NCBI GenBank assembly: GCA_001051155.2
Contig: JYIP02000001.1
Coordinates: 3,968,001-4,032,000 of the forward strand
DNA from: Chrysoporthe austroafricana
Taxonomy: Eukaryota > Ascomycota > Sordariomycetes > Diaporthales > Cryphonectriaceae
Length of the DNA: 64,000 bases
Direction of reading: 5' to 3'
Made by a program: the position numbers and the translations under genes. This document shows positions 25,251 through 36,962 of the stretch, piece after piece. Positions within the stretch are counted from its first letter, which is position 1; each line of letters begins with the position of its first letter. The notes under the pieces were generated by a model, which searched no databases, had not been told where the DNA came from, and worked only from the letters and a program-made list of their open reading frames with translations.

Positions 25251-28200
25251 GGGGGCGGAAGAGGTCCCGGCAGCGAGCCATCACCGTCGCTCAAGGGTTG
25301 GTGGCATGGTATCAGATGGTCAGGAACAGCGCTGTGGGGAGCACCAGCAAGGCTAGCTGGTCAATGCATTAGGCATAGGGACAGGGGCCACACAGCTGCT
25401 GGGCCCTAAAAAGGGAAACCTTCCAGAAATTTTCTAGAAGACGCGGAGAGTACCTTCGCCATGGCGGGTGAGGGATCCGGGCCACACACATCCCTGTCGT
25501 GCCCCATCCTCGCCCACCACCGTGACCACCCACTGCCAGCGAGCCAGAGGGAGCAGGGACCACTTCGAAACCCGCGCACGGTGTCCATGCTGGCCCTGGC
25601 CCCCCTTCGGAGGCGGTCAAGGCCGAGGCGAAGTGACCTGGCGAGGTGCGATGCGGAGGTCGGGACGCACAGCGGAGAGAAAGCCCTCATCCGAGCTGAG
25701 ATAAGACCACTATGATGGGATTGCGGCATATTGGACACCAGTCAGATGCGGTGCTGGGCAGCCTGGCCGGCCCCGTGTGTGTGTGTGTGCCACGGCCTCA
25801 GGTATATGAGGAAGCACTATTATTGAAGTTAATTTGACTACTGCGCAGCCACCGGCCGATCCAAACGCCGGGCCTTGCGTCATCTGTGGACGCCCCATTT
25901 CTTGCCAGCGCCGTGCCATTTCGCCTCCCATGGGGCCTCTCTCTCCCAAGCCCCGTCGGTGCTCTGGACGGCATCGAAACACACGCAAGAGAGCACAGAG
26001 CACCGAGGTCACGACCAAACTTTCAGGGGGCTTGGACCAGCGACTTCCCCACGATGCAAGCGTTCCCGTCCCGTCCTCCACAACGCAGACTGGATCGACT
26101 GGGTCAGCCGCGCCTCAGGACTTGCTGGCTGGATCTCCTCTCAGAAGCCGAAAGGGGGCGGCCAACCCGAAAAACCCCGTATTATCACAACGCGAAATTT
26201 ATACTGATCTCCGGCTATCTCCCTTGTATAGTACCCGGCGCACAAGGGCACCGCACCAATTTCTCGGCCGTGCATTACTCCCCGCGTGCGTGGACCCGAA
26301 GGGCTTACGGCGCGCGCATCTGGGGCAGCCTCAGCTGTTCTGGCTGTCCTGTCCACTGCCAGGGCCATGCTGGACAAACAGAGATGAGAGGGCTCCTTGG
26401 GCTCCTCTTGTCGGCGCCCGAGACGCCTGCGCGCGGCCGCATGTCCTCAGCCCGCGCTCGATGAAGGGTCCTGGTAGGGCGCCATCCTATCTTCGTAGTC
26501 TCAGCATGCTGCGGCTTGAGACCCAGATCTCGCCCAAGCCACCGTTCGCAAAGCACTGCTCAGCTCCAGAGACCAGCCGTGCCTTGCGGTCGTGCTATCT
26601 ACCTACAGCCGTGCTGCCGTCCCGGGCCCCCTTCACGCCCGAACACCCGCGTCGTAGGCAGAGTGCTCGCAGGATCCTCCCGCCTTGCGCCCTGCCTCGA
26701 CGCATTGGCATTCAGGCGCCCCCCAGCCCCCAGACGCCATCAGGCTTCTGCGCACGCACGCCCGCCGGGCTGCAGATGGAGTAGTTGGAATCCAACAGTC
26801 GGCGTCTAGAACATCGCGATAGATCTCAGGGACGTGCGGCGCCCAGGTTTTTCTTTTCAGACTCGCACGCACCACGCCGCTCCTCTCCTCTCCGGCGAGA
26901 TCCCGCGCGGGCAGGTAGGTGTGTTTTCTCTCGCGACGGCTCGTCACCGCGGGCGGGCCACATTGGCCCGCATGAGGGCATAGCTTCCCAGCGCACCCGA
27001 CGGCGTCCTTCCTTCGGGTCGCCAGCGAGGCCGGTCTGCCTGGCTGCTGGGGGAATCCGGGGTCGGTTCCATCGCCCAAAGCGGCGCTATAGGCCGGGCC
27101 TCTATCCCTCACGTGCGCCGGGGGGTGTTGGTGCCGCCAGCTGGCATAATCTTCGCCTAGCCATGCGGGAACGTCGACCCGCGCGAGGGCCGATCTGGTT
27201 CGTGTCTCGAGATCAGAGACAGACATGCAGGCCAGGCTTGCCGGCGCGACGCCGGGCCTCCTGGCGCGCTCCCAAGCTTCAGGCCGCCGCGGGACGCAGG
27301 CCTGCCTGCGACAAGCGAGGGAGAGCAGCCAGCCAGCCAGCCAACCTCCGCGTGCTTCATAACTTTTGTGAAAGAGAGCCAGCCTCCCCGCGTCGTCCGA
27401 AATGCAGCACCACTCGGCGGCGGGTCGCAGCCCTCCAGGGCGCCACGGGGCTTCTGCTGGCTCACACACAAACACGTCGAGGTGGTCGATGCGGCCTGGC
27501 CTGCGTTGCGGAGCAGGACGTTGTCTGCCAACTCGGGCCCGCCAGCTGACGGCCGCTCCTCTGGTGGTGGTGTTACCAGCGGCGATCTAGCTGCATAATG
27601 CGTGATGATCACCACCGTTCCTGCGTCACTGCTCTGCCAAGGCCGTGCTCAGCAGAGCACTACTGCAGCAAAAAGTGCCTCGCCGCCCGTACGCACGCAC
27701 AGCGAAGGCACAGCGAAGCGCAGCCCGGCCGACCCGGACAGCCCCTCCTCTTCCCCCCTCCTCCATCGCATCACCACGCTGCGTGCGCGCATATCTCACC
27801 ATCGCCCAACCGTGCCGGCAGCCCTCCCCCAGGCGGAGTCAGCGGGGGAACGGACGGGCCAGGCCACCCTGCCCAGCGAGGTGCTGGGACTGCTCCCAGT
27901 CCCGGGCTTCGGGTGGCCATTCCGAGTGGGACCGCCGCACCCCTGCGCGATACCTGCGCTGTACATGGCGTGCCGGTACTGTCCCTAGCCTAGCCCAGCG
28001 CCAGCGCAGCCCAATCTTGCGATGCCGGGCCTCCGTCCTCCCTTCCCTCGCGCCCCCCCAAGAGGGACCCCCCAGAGGAGGAGGAAATTTGCACAAACCT
28101 CGGCCTCCCCCCTGAGGGCGGCGCCCCGGCCAGCTCAACCAGCGCGGCGCCAGGAGGCCGCGAAGACAGGTGTGCCCGGCGGGCGGCATGCCTCCTCCTC

Positions 28201-28355
28201 GCCCCCTCCCCTCTTTTTCTCCACGTGTTCCCAGCTGGGCGGTAAGGCGGGCTGCGGTACAGGCGGTCAGAGCGTCTGGCCCTTCTAGAAGCAATCCTGC
28301 TGACGCGGGCGGATGGGGCACCGGGACCGCTGTGGTCAGACCCTGCGGGTGACCC

Positions 28356-28401
28356 GCTGGCTGGCTGGCTGGGCTGGCTGGCTGAACGCTGGCTGGCTGG
28401 C
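28356..28401. repeat. GGCT tetranucleotide tract
   Basis: Imperfect GGCT/GCTG run with two interruptions. No gene overlaps it. Confidence 0.7.
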
Positions 28402-29082
28402 AGGGCGGTGCCGGCGACGACGTTCGAACCCCGTCCGCAGACGGCGAAAACCGTCGCGATGGGGTTTTCCTGGGCCCCCGATAACACACACCGTGGGGGG
28501 GCGGGCGGGCTTCGATACGAGCTGCAGCATCGTGGGCACGCGCGCTCGGCCACCCCAGGCTGCGGCTCCGGCCCTCCACGCGAAACCCAAAAGGCGCCTC
28601 TCCGTACAGACCCTCCCCTCCCCACCAGCACAGACCCGCCCGCGGGCTCTCCCTCCTCTCCCCCTCTCTCTGTCTCTCTCCCTCTCTCCGCCAGGCCGTC
28701 CTCGCCGCGAGGCAGGTCCCGCCACTGGGTGCTGGCCCTCACACACGCACCACCAGCAGCAACCCTTGATGCCTGCCTGCCTGCACCCTCACAGTCCCAG
28801 CCCCGGCCCCGACCTGTCCAGGAGGCTGGCCTCGAGAGCTCGAGCCTCTCTGAGACAGATGGCCCGGCGCGGAGCAGACGGGACGGTACCGGTGCGCCAG
28901 AAGACGGGACGAAAAGGATCGCGGGACGAGAGGCCCAGGGGCACCGCGTGGCCTGCCTACCTGCGCTCCGGTACCACCTCGCCAGCACCCCAAGCCCGAG
29001 GGGAGGGCGGCGGCGCCATGCCCGCACACCGCACCGGACCGTCTGCAGATAGGGACGGGCGGGACGCCGGGCGGCAGGACGT

Positions 29083-29156
29083 GCGCACGCACGCACGCAC
29101 GCACGCGCATGGGCAGGCATACATACATCCATCCATCCATACATACATGCGTACGT
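29083..29156. repeat. CGCA, CATA and CATC microsatellite
   Basis: About five CGCA units, then CATA and CATC units. The CGCA part is the reverse complement of the tract at 29263-29287. Confidence 0.75.
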
Positions 29157-29262
29157 ATGTGACGCCGGAGGCGAGGGGCGCCACGCACTGCTGCTTCCTG
29201 GGCGACGGCAGGGGCCGTCCCTCGCGCTCGGCTCGGCGGGAGAGCCAGCCTTGCTCGGCACT

Positions 29263-29287
29263 TGTGTGCGTGCGTGCGTGCGTGCGT
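29263..29287. repeat. TGCG tetranucleotide tract
   Basis: About six TGCG units. Complementary to the CGCA tract some 160 bp upstream. Confidence 0.75.
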
Positions 29288-30335
29288 ACATGGCGCGCGG
29301 GGGTGGTGTGAGGTCCCAGCCTTGCCTTGCCTGGTAGGGCTGTGGGAGCTTGTTGGGCGTCTGGGAGCACGAGCTGCCGAGGGCCCCCGGGCGACGGGTG
29401 GCAGACCACCACACCTCGCCTGGTCGAGATAGGTGTCCGAGGGTTAGAGGCTATGGGGCGAGCACCTTCGGCGCGGCTGGGCCTCACAGCGGCCTGTCTC
29501 GTCCCGTCCCTTCTGGGAAAAGGCCATCCTATCCTACAAGAAGGGCGCGGTGTCCGTAGCCGTGGCTGAGCTCAACATTTAGGACCCCGTCTGGAGATCC
29601 GGCGTGAACATAGCTGGAGGCTCCAGGGAGATCTGGATGAGCGGCTATGGAGCTTACCTACTGTCATCTTGTGGCCAGGACGCGTTGCCGAACGCTCTGA
29701 GGCATATACTGGCTACTTGGCGACGAAGTATTGCCTGGGCTGGCAATTGGGTTGCTCTTGAGTATGTAAAGAGCAGGCCATGCATGCCGAGATCGTGAGT
29801 CTACGGTCAGAGTCCATACTCCCGGAACTACGGTGAGTGAGACATGTGATGATGGCCTCGCCATTGCTACAGACCGCGTTGAGCAGCTAGGTATATACAA
29901 TTAAACTCCTTGCCCGACGTCTGGGAGGGACTAGCCCTAGCAGCCTTCGAGACATCTCACCTCATGGCCGTCTCTGAGGCTGTCTTGAGGAGGCGGTGGC
30001 AAGAGGGCTCGAAGGCCTCCTAGATTTATTCAAGACACAGGAAGCGTAATCATTCGTCACCAAATCCGCACCTTTCGACCCTGGAATGACATCCAGGTCC
30101 GAATAAAGACTCTGTCCGAGACGAGTAGAGATAATATGCAGTCTGATACCTAGTCCAATAGCTGCCTCGCGGCGGGATATCCAAAAACGCCCTTTTTTTT
30201 TTTTTTTGTCTATTCATGGCCTGTTCTATGTCTCTTTTCCCTCCCACCATCATGCCTCTCCGGTCAGCGGCCGTGCCGGAGCCCAGCCAGATCAAGCTCT
30301 CCCCGCTCCTCGACCCCGTCCCCCCCCCCCAAGGC

Positions 30336-31109
30336 TCACGGCCCGTTCGTCTCCAGCTTCCCCTCCAGCTTCTCGACGTACTCGACCAGGGCCTCGATGG
30401 TACACACGCGCAGCCCCCACCGGCGGGCGAAGCGGACGCAGGCCTCGCCGCGCAGCATGCCGGGGGCCCGGCAGAGGGCCTGGCCCTCGACCTCCTGGCC
30501 GTCGTCGACGAGCTCGCAGATGACGGCGGTGGGGCGCTTCCCGGCGAGGCGGCACAGCTCGACGGCGGCCTCGGTGTGGCCGGGCCGCTGGCGGACGCCG
30601 CCGGGGCGGGCGCGCAGCGGCAGGACGTGGCCGGGGCGGCGCAGGGTGGCCGGGGTGGCGGCGGGGTCGGCGAGGGCGCGGCAGGTCAGGGCGCGGTCGT
30701 GGGCGGAGATGCCGGTGGTGACGGCCGGGTCGGCGGCGTCGACGGACACGGTGTAGGCGGTGGCGCGCGGGTCCTCGGAGCGGGCGACCATCTGCGGGAG
30801 GGCGAGGGCCTCGGTGAGGTGCGGCGCGACGGGCGCGCAGATGTAGCCCGACGAGTGGCGCACCATGAAGGCCATCTGCTCGGCGGTGATGGCCTCGGCG
30901 GCGATGATGAGGTCGGCCTCGTTCTCGCGGGTGGGGGCGTCGAGGACGACGAGGAACTGGCCGTCGCCTGTGCGCGGGAGGAGGGAGAGATGTCAGCGGG
31001 TTGTCTGCAGGAGAGGGTGGGAGATGAAGCGAGGAGAGGGCGCACGGAAGGCCGCGATGGCGTCTGGTATCGAGTCGAACTCGGAGCGGTCGAGGGTTTC
31101 TGAGGCCAT
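30336..31109 (-). CDS. RIB3: 3,4-dihydroxy-2-butanone 4-phosphate synthase
   Basis: Exons 31109-31046 and 30967-30336 (78-nt intron) encode 231 residues. The enzyme makes the four-carbon precursor of riboflavin from ribulose 5-phosphate with Mg2+. Signature segments are present: FLVVLDAPTRENEADL with the acidic metal and substrate ligands, MVRHSSGYICAP, TTGISAHDRALT and GHTEAAVELCRLAG. The C-terminus (RFARRWGLRVCTIEALVEYV) is the conserved end of the family, so the protein is complete and monofunctional, not fused to GTP cyclohydrolase II. The intron (donor GTGCGC, acceptor GCACAG) joins IAAFR to DGQFLVVLD exactly as in homologues. Divergent from COQ3. The region upstream of the ATG carries GTC trinucleotide tracts. 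Confidence 0.93.
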
Positions 31110-31157
31110 CCTGGCGCTGTGGAAGAAGGCGTCTCGGGGGGTGCAGAGGAGGATCAC

Positions 31158-31171
31158 GTCGTCTTCGTCTT

Positions 31172-31204
<33 letters not shown>
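31158..31204. repeat. GTC trinucleotide tract
   Basis: Runs of GTC/TCG with a GCC end, about 50 bp upstream of the RIB3 ATG, so probably in its 5' UTR or core promoter. Confidence 0.7.
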
Positions 31205-31205
<1 letters not shown>

Positions 31206-31301
31206 GTTCCGAGAGGGCTGGCGGGCGAGAGGGCTAGATGTCAGTCAGGTAGGTCGTCGCCCGGCTCGCTCGGCGGCTGCGAGGCGCAGTTACGCGGTGG
31301 G

Positions 31302-31359
31302 GCGTCGTCGTCGTCGTCTCGTCGTCGTCGTCGTTGTCGGCGGCGGCGGCGGCGGCGGC
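31302..31359. repeat. CGT then CGG trinucleotide tract
   Basis: Second trinucleotide tract of the RIB3 upstream region, changing from CGT to CGG units midway. Confidence 0.7.
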
Positions 31360-32197
31360 AGGGCTGGGGGCAGCTCGAGCTTCCAGAACGGGCGCAGGGC
31401 GGGAGGAGGTGCTGTGCGGTGGGCGGTGGAGGGTGCCAGACAGCGTGCGCAGCGCAGTCCTCTGGGGCCAGGGCGCAGTGGTGGTCTGGAATAATATCCA
31501 TTATAACATCACGAGTGCCCCGCGCGACGGGGGATGGGGCCGAACCCGCTCCCGCTGCTGAGTGAGCAATTTGGCACTGCTTATGAAATCACCCCTGGTA
31601 CGTACTCTCACCAAGCAGGACAAGCCCCGTCGTCGCCGTCCACGAGATTCCGAGCTGTCCGAGACTCGGCCGTCCAGCCTCTCTGCTAGCTCTTCTTTCT
31701 CGCCTTGGCCTGGCACGCCTGGGATTTCTTCACACACGAGAGGCCTGGACTGAACTTAGTGGGACTTAGTGGCCCGCCGAGCCTGCCGGCAGATCCGCAG
31801 CGCACCCCTGAAGCAAGGCCCTGGCATGCCTGGCAACCCACTGCGAGGGTCCCTGCAGCTAGCCGCCCGTGCCGCTGCGCAGTTGCGTACTGTAGCGACT
31901 GCGTGCCAGGCACTCGGGTACTCGTATTCGCGGTACTGCGCCGTTGTAACCATGGTACAGTGCTTGGGTGCGGCAGCGTGGGTAGCTACTGTACTGTAAC
32001 TCGCTGCCGCCAAAAAGTCAGCTGCTGACCTCATCTGCAGCCTCGACCTCGCTCACCACCGCCGCTCACACACATCACATCACATCACCTCTCTCTTTCT
32101 CACACTCACACACACACACACTCACTCTCACCCACTCACTCTCTCACAGAGCACCACTGAGGCTCAAGGTGAGGAGGGCCTGCACAAGCCTGCCACG

Positions 32198-33139
32198 ATG
32201 GCACCGTCGAGGGCACCGTCGAGGGCACCAGCAGTCCTGCCGCGCCAGATCGCCAGGCGCGCCCGCTCCTCGCTGGGACCGAGGGAGGAGGGCCCTCGCA
32301 GTCTCAGGCCGGCGGCGACCATCACGCCCATACCACGCCGCCGCCTGCATGATGGCGGCGACCACGGCCCCTCGCCCGCCTACACGTCCGTGAACCCCTC
32401 CGAGGTGGCCCACTTCAACGCCCTCGCCGCCTCCTGGTGGGACCCCCACGGGCCCTCGCGCATCCTGCACCTGATGAACCCGCTGCGCCACGACTTCATC
32501 CGGGCCTGCCACGCCGCCCAGGCCGCGCCGCTGCCGCCGGGCCGCCAGCTCCGCTACCTCGACGTCGGCTGCGGCGGTGGCATCTTCGCCGAGTCCGCCG
32601 CCCGCCTGCCCGGCACCGCCTCCGTCACCGCCGTCGACCCCACCCCGGAGGTCCTGCGCGTCGCGCGCGCCCACGCCGCCCGCGACCCGGCCCTCGCGCC
32701 GCCGCGGCTGCGCTACGTCCGCGGCACCGTCGAGACCCTGCCGCCGCCCGCCGCCGCCGCCGCCGACCGCTACGACGTCGTCAGCCTGTTCGAGGTGCTC
32801 GAGCACGTCGACGCCCCCGCCGCCTTCCTCGCCCGCTGCGGCGCCTTCGTCCGCCCCGGCGGCTGGCTCGTCCTCAGCACCATCGCCCGCACCTGGACCA
32901 GCTGGCTCACCACCAACGTCCTGGCCGAGGACGTGCTGCGCGTCGTGCCCCGCGGCACCCACGACTGGAGCAAGTACGTCAACGCCGACGAGCTGGCGCG
33001 GTACTTTGCCCAGCGGCCCGGCTGGGGCCCCCCGAGGGTCATGGGCGTCGTCTACGTTCCCGGCCTGGGCTGGCGCGAGGTGCCCGGGAGCGAGGCCGTG
33101 GGGAACTACTTCTTTGCCGTGCAGAGGGAGGAGATATGA
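32198..33139 (+). CDS. COQ3: ubiquinone biosynthesis O-methyltransferase, mitochondrial
   Basis: A single exon of 313 residues. The first 50 or so residues are Arg/Ala/Pro-rich without acidic runs until 29, fitting a mitochondrial targeting peptide. The family start NPSEVAHFNALAASWWDP is followed by LMNPLRHDFI, then the SAM-binding motif I YLDVGCGGGIFAES (Gly-rich loop at 122-127). Next come AVDPTPEVL, DVVSLFEVLEHVDAP (motif II) and STIARTWTSWL. The protein methylates hydroxyl groups of the ubiquinone ring at two steps, at the matrix face of the inner membrane within the CoQ synthome. The coding region is extremely G/C-rich at third positions, which produces long spurious frames on both strands. 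Length is normal, slightly short between the core strands. Confidence 0.93.
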   Translation: MAPSRAPSRAPAVLPRQIARRARSSLGPREEGPRSLRPAATITPIPRRRLHDGGDHGPSPAYTSVNPSEVAHFNALAASWWDPHGPSRILHLMNPLRHDFIRACHAAQAAPLPPGRQLRYLDVGCGGGIFAESAARLPGTASVTAVDPTPEVLRVARAHAARDPALAPPRLRYVRGTVETLPPPAAAAADRYDVVSLFEVLEHVDAPAAFLARCGAFVRPGGWLVLSTIARTWTSWLTTNVLAEDVLRVVPRGTHDWSKYVNADELARYFAQRPGWGPPRVMGVVYVPGLGWREVPGSEAVGNYFFAVQREEI

Positions 33140-34818
33140 TCCTGGAAGCCGTGCGGTGCGCGTCCAGGGGTAGGACCTCATGCGCCTGAGGCCCGCACGC
33201 GTGAGCCGGCGAGACGCGAGGACACCACAGGGCGGGCTTTCGGCCGTCGCGGGCAACCCTCTGCGGCCATGCTCGTCAGCGGATCGCTGGCAATCGCTCG
33301 CCATGCCAGAGGCTCGAACAGGCCTCGGAGGGCGAGCACACGCACGTAGGCAGACGCGGCTATCTCTCCTCGGGGGTTTCGGCCGTGGACACTCCTGTAG
33401 CCACTCAATTCACGTTCAACACGCGTCCCATACCTGTTTCAGCCATGGTCTGCCGCTCTATGTGGCTTTCTGCTCACCCATCCTCAGCCGCCCTCGTGTC
33501 TCGGTGCGCAGGCCTTCCGGGACCGTATCGTACCCGTGCTTCTGGCTCTATGTCCTTGCAGCTGTCTGCCGTGCCTCTCCTGTTCCATCTTCGCCTCTCG
33601 TCACCAGCCACTCTCACGCACTCCGGACCCATACTCAGGTCCAGCCGCTCTTCACACACCCAGCAGGTGAAGGACATGCGCCCAGCATCGGCAATATGCG
33701 CTGGCCATATGTCCATACCTATCCATGCTATGACGGACTATCTCCCCGGATCATCACCATCCTCCTCCGCTCGAATCCGGGGTTGAGCGGCACGGACCGG
33801 GGCCCCACTCGCAGGGGCCCAATATCCGCAGCCTTATCCAAATCCAAAGGAGGCAGGCCGGCGGAACAGGGCCTAGTCGCAACAGGGAATAAGGAGGGAG
33901 GAGGGGGGGGTAAGACGAGAGCCTTGCGGCGGCTGTCTGGCCTCTCTCTCTCTCTCTCTCTCTCTCCACCCGTGGTAGGAAGATCCGGGGAGGGTGTGAT
34001 GATGCTACATGGCGTGCAGCCCTCGCGCTGATACGGACGTACGGCTCACGTCCCAGCCTGCACCGCACTATCGCCAAGACGGCATGTCTTCCGCGCGAGA
34101 CCCAAGACCAGCCTCGCGACTATTGACGTTGCAGAAATAGACAAACGGCCCCTCCGCTCCCGGTCCTGGCGCCGGGCTCGGGCCCGAGCGTGCGACTTCT
34201 GGACCGAGACTCGCAGCCCGCCGGCATGCGCGCGCCCGCGTTGCCATTGGCCCACGCCTGCGCAGCGCCCGCCCGCCCGCAGCAGCTCTGGCTGGCCTCG
34301 CCCCGGCCCCCCGTCGCTCAACGCTCTGGCGAGAGCGTGCCCGGATGGGGGACGTCGCGGCCCCCAAACACCATCTGCACGGGTGGCAGGTCGCAGGCCG
34401 GGGGGGGGGTTGTGCCAGTGCCCACCCACCCCGCCTCGAAGGAACAAGAAAAATAGCAATTGCCAGGATCCCCGCCGGGGCTCTGGGCGCGGTCGTGCCT
34501 CGAGATCTGCATACGGGCGTATACGTTCGAGGCTCTGGCCCCGAAACGCTCTGCTGACCGCTGCTGACTGAGGTGTGGGCGAATTGACACGCCTGTGTCG
34601 AGCCCGGGAGGGATGCAGCTTATGCCCTCGCGGAGCGAGGGGCACTCCACATCATGACGATCTCTTTGTTCAACTTTTTTTTTTTTCCTTCATAAGGCCG
34701 ACGTTGTGACCCCTCCAAAGACCCGGGGTCGCGCTCCGGTCACGATCGCTTCTCGCTGCGCAGCGAACGCGAACCTGTGACGGACCCCCGTTGCCCCCCC
34801 CTCGCCAGCCAGCCAAAG
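33140..34818. other. intergenic, nothing supported
   Basis: A 1.7-kb spacer with several short unsupported frames. It contains the CT dinucleotide tract at 33941-33967 and a T-run near 34675. Confidence 0.45.
33941..33967. repeat. CT dinucleotide tract
   Basis: About 13 CT units, uninterrupted, in intergenic DNA. Confidence 0.8.
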
Positions 34819-36417
34819 ATGTGGTACGTGGCCGGCATGCCCATCGTGGCCGCCTGCCACAGCCTCGTGGTGAACGCTTTGTTCTGGACCAGCCTCGCCC
34901 TGATCGTCGTCGTCGCGAGGCTGTATTCGAGAACAGTACTTCTCAGCGCGCTGGGCTGGGACGACTGCCTGATGGCAGCAGCAATGGTGAGCAGACAGAC
35001 GAGCTCCTGGGCTGGCGCAATTCTGGCCGGTATCTCGTATAGATCCGTGAAGCGATGCTCAATAGTTCTCTGCTCTCAGGTGTGCTCGATAGGAAATACT
35101 ATATCTTCTTTTTTTGGTAGGTCCCAGGCCTCTGATCGGCTGTTGCTCCATGGTGGCGACGCCGAACACCTATACCTGAACCCTCGTTAATGTCACGGCA
35201 GAGATCAGATTTGGGCTGGGCCGGCCGTTCCAGGAGGTATATCTGATCGATTTTCTGGCGGTAAGTAGGAACCCCCGAGGGCCCCCCTCCGCAAGAACGT
35301 CGCCGCAGCTCGCGCAATATCTGACCCACGTGCTCCCGCGCGCGCGCCACCAGTCCCAATACGCCACAGTCCCGCTCTACAACACCACGCAGACGCTCTA
35401 CAAGCTGTCGCTCACGATGCAGGTGAGTCGGCTGCTCACGACGGTCCTGGGGCGGCGGGCGATCGTGCTCGCGGTGGTGTGGCTCGCCGCCTGCGGCCTC
35501 ATGACGCTGTGCGGCTCGCTCTTCTACTGCTTCCCCGTCTACAAGGCCTGGGACGCCGCGGCGCCGGGCTGGTGCGTCAACCGGCCGGTGCTGTTCTACG
35601 CCATGAGCGGCGTCAACATCGTCAACGACTTCGCCCTGCTGTCCGTCCCGCTGCCCTTCCTCTTCCGCGTCCACCTCCCCCAGAAGCAGCGCCTGGTCCT
35701 CATGTCCGTGTTCACCTGCGGCATCTTGTGTGTTTGCCCCCCCCCCCGACCTCTCTTTTCCTTCCGGCGCGCCCCTGCTGACATGGGCGCTCGAGCACCA
35801 CGATCGTGTCCTGCGTGAGGCTCAAGGCGATGTATGAGGTCGCGACGTCGCCGGTCTACACCCAGCCAGGTATGTGTTTCCGGAAGCGCATGGCCTCCAA
35901 GCACCTCGGCACGCCCTCGGCAACCTGCCAGGAGTGTGCGCCGGGGTGGGGGGCCACGAGCACGCGTGCGTCCACAGGCTGACACGAGCTGCCCCAAAAA
36001 CTTACAGTGACGGCCGTCCAGATCAACCTCTGGTCCCTCATCGAGATCAACGTCGCCATCATCTGCGGCTCCATCCCCGCGATCAAGGTGTTCGTCTCGC
36101 GCGTGATCCTCGGGCAGAAGGGCAACGGCGACTCGGCGCCCACGTTCGGCGCGTCCCCCCGCGGCGAGCACAGCAAGGACAGCGGGATGCGCAAGAGCGC
36201 CGGGCCCCAGCACCTGCCCGGGGCGGGGCGGGGCGGCGCCCGGGGCGGCGGCCACGTCGAGCTCGCGGCGCTGCATGCGGACACGACCCTGAACGCCTCG
36301 GAGCAGGACCTCCTGGAGGAGGGGCCCGCCGCTGCCAGCCTGCACAGCCAGGCTGCCGCGGGGGCCGGAGGGCCTGAGCGGTCGGAGCGGCGTGATAATA
36401 TCGGTGTGGCGGAATAG
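34819..36417 (+). CDS. SAT4/PTH11-like seven-helix integral membrane protein
   Basis: Proposed exons are 34819-34986, 35128-35152, 35202-35260, 35354-35727, 35796-35869 and 36008-36417, giving 369 residues. The pattern is that of the fungal rhodopsin-like (SAT4, DUF3112-type) family. Exon 1 has a first helix (LFWTSLALIVVVARLYSR) followed by GWDDCLMAAAM. Further helices are IVLAVVWLAACGLMTL, the extracellular Cys/Trp segment, NIVNDFALLSVPLPFLF, CGIFTTIVSCVRL and LWSLIEINVAIICGSIPAI. A variable Gly/Ala-rich cytosolic tail ends the chain. Members are plasma-membrane proteins, some acting as GPCR-like receptors (PTH11) and some found beside secondary-metabolite genes. The four 3' junctions are phase-consistent and convincing. 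The 25-nt second exon is uncertain: it was chosen only because it restores the reading frame. The terpene synthase starts 3.7 kb downstream. Confidence 0.75.
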
Positions 36418-36962
36418 AGAGGAAGACGGGATGTGTAGTCTGGCCCGTCTTGGGTCTTGAGGCTGCTGGTGGGGATAACTAGAACCGCGGAATTGCCAAA
36501 CGACGGAGTGGCGAGGCGGAATCCGGCCTCAGCATATCGAGGGAAGCAGAGAGGACAGCATCAGAAGGGCATGGTATCTGCCTCTATGGAGGACGTCTAT
36601 CAACAAGTGCCGTTTATGTGATACGGTGCACAAAGTCTCTGGGTTCAGGGTAGTAGCTGTGGTACAACCACACCAAGCCACAGAGAGTGAAACTACACGT
36701 GATACTATTCAACGTTATAGAACTAAATACTATTACTATAAACCAGATCTATAGTAGTATTCTGCGTGAAGCTGCCTGCACGGCTCTACCACGTCCCTGA
36801 AGCCCTGAACCGCGGTCTTTAGCAGCCAAACTAGTCAGCCCAATGCATTTCCATTCTTCATTGATACATGCTGTAGACTACCTAGCCTAGTATATGTCTC
36901 GGGAGGGGCGTGGGACTCTCCCTGTACTGAGGGAGAAAGACCGGCCAGCGAAGATTTTGCAG

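Larger units (their letters stand above)
22557..30335. other. large gene-free GC-rich region
   Basis: About 7.8 kb in which I find no recognisable protein on either strand. Open frames of up to 474 codons exist (for example 29414-27990 minus), but they arise from high GC. They overlap each other in several frames, are rich in Arg/Pro/Ala/Gly and show no motif. Tetranucleotide runs, two complementary CGCA/TGCG tracts and a CCAAT-TATAAAA pair at 25237-25250 are listed separately. A less G/C-rich pocket lies at 29.6-30.2 kb. Confidence 0.45.
31110..32197. promoter_or_regulatory. divergent RIB3-COQ3 intergenic region
   Basis: A 1.1-kb spacer between divergent genes. It contains two trinucleotide tracts near RIB3 and a CA/CT-rich pyrimidine tract at about 32070-32150, just before COQ3. 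No coding signal. Confidence 0.4.

Noticed and set aside
25834..26784. 316-codon frame with a CxxC-like start (CVICGRPISC)
   Set aside because: No further zinc ligands, and composition like the surrounding shadows.
28422..28445. tRNA T-loop-like GTTCGAACCCC
   Set aside because: No matching T-stem, anticodon arm or acceptor stem could be drawn around it.
29083..29156. Possible CRISPR-like array
   Set aside because: Simple tetranucleotide repeats without spacers, in a eukaryotic genome.
27990..29414. 474-codon open frame on the minus strand
   Set aside because: Arg/Pro/Ser/Ala-rich, overlaps other long frames on both strands, contains microsatellite-encoded runs and no domain. It is a product of high GC.
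30216..31103. 295-codon plus-strand frame opposite RIB3
   Set aside because: Antisense shadow. RIB3 on the other strand has all family signatures.
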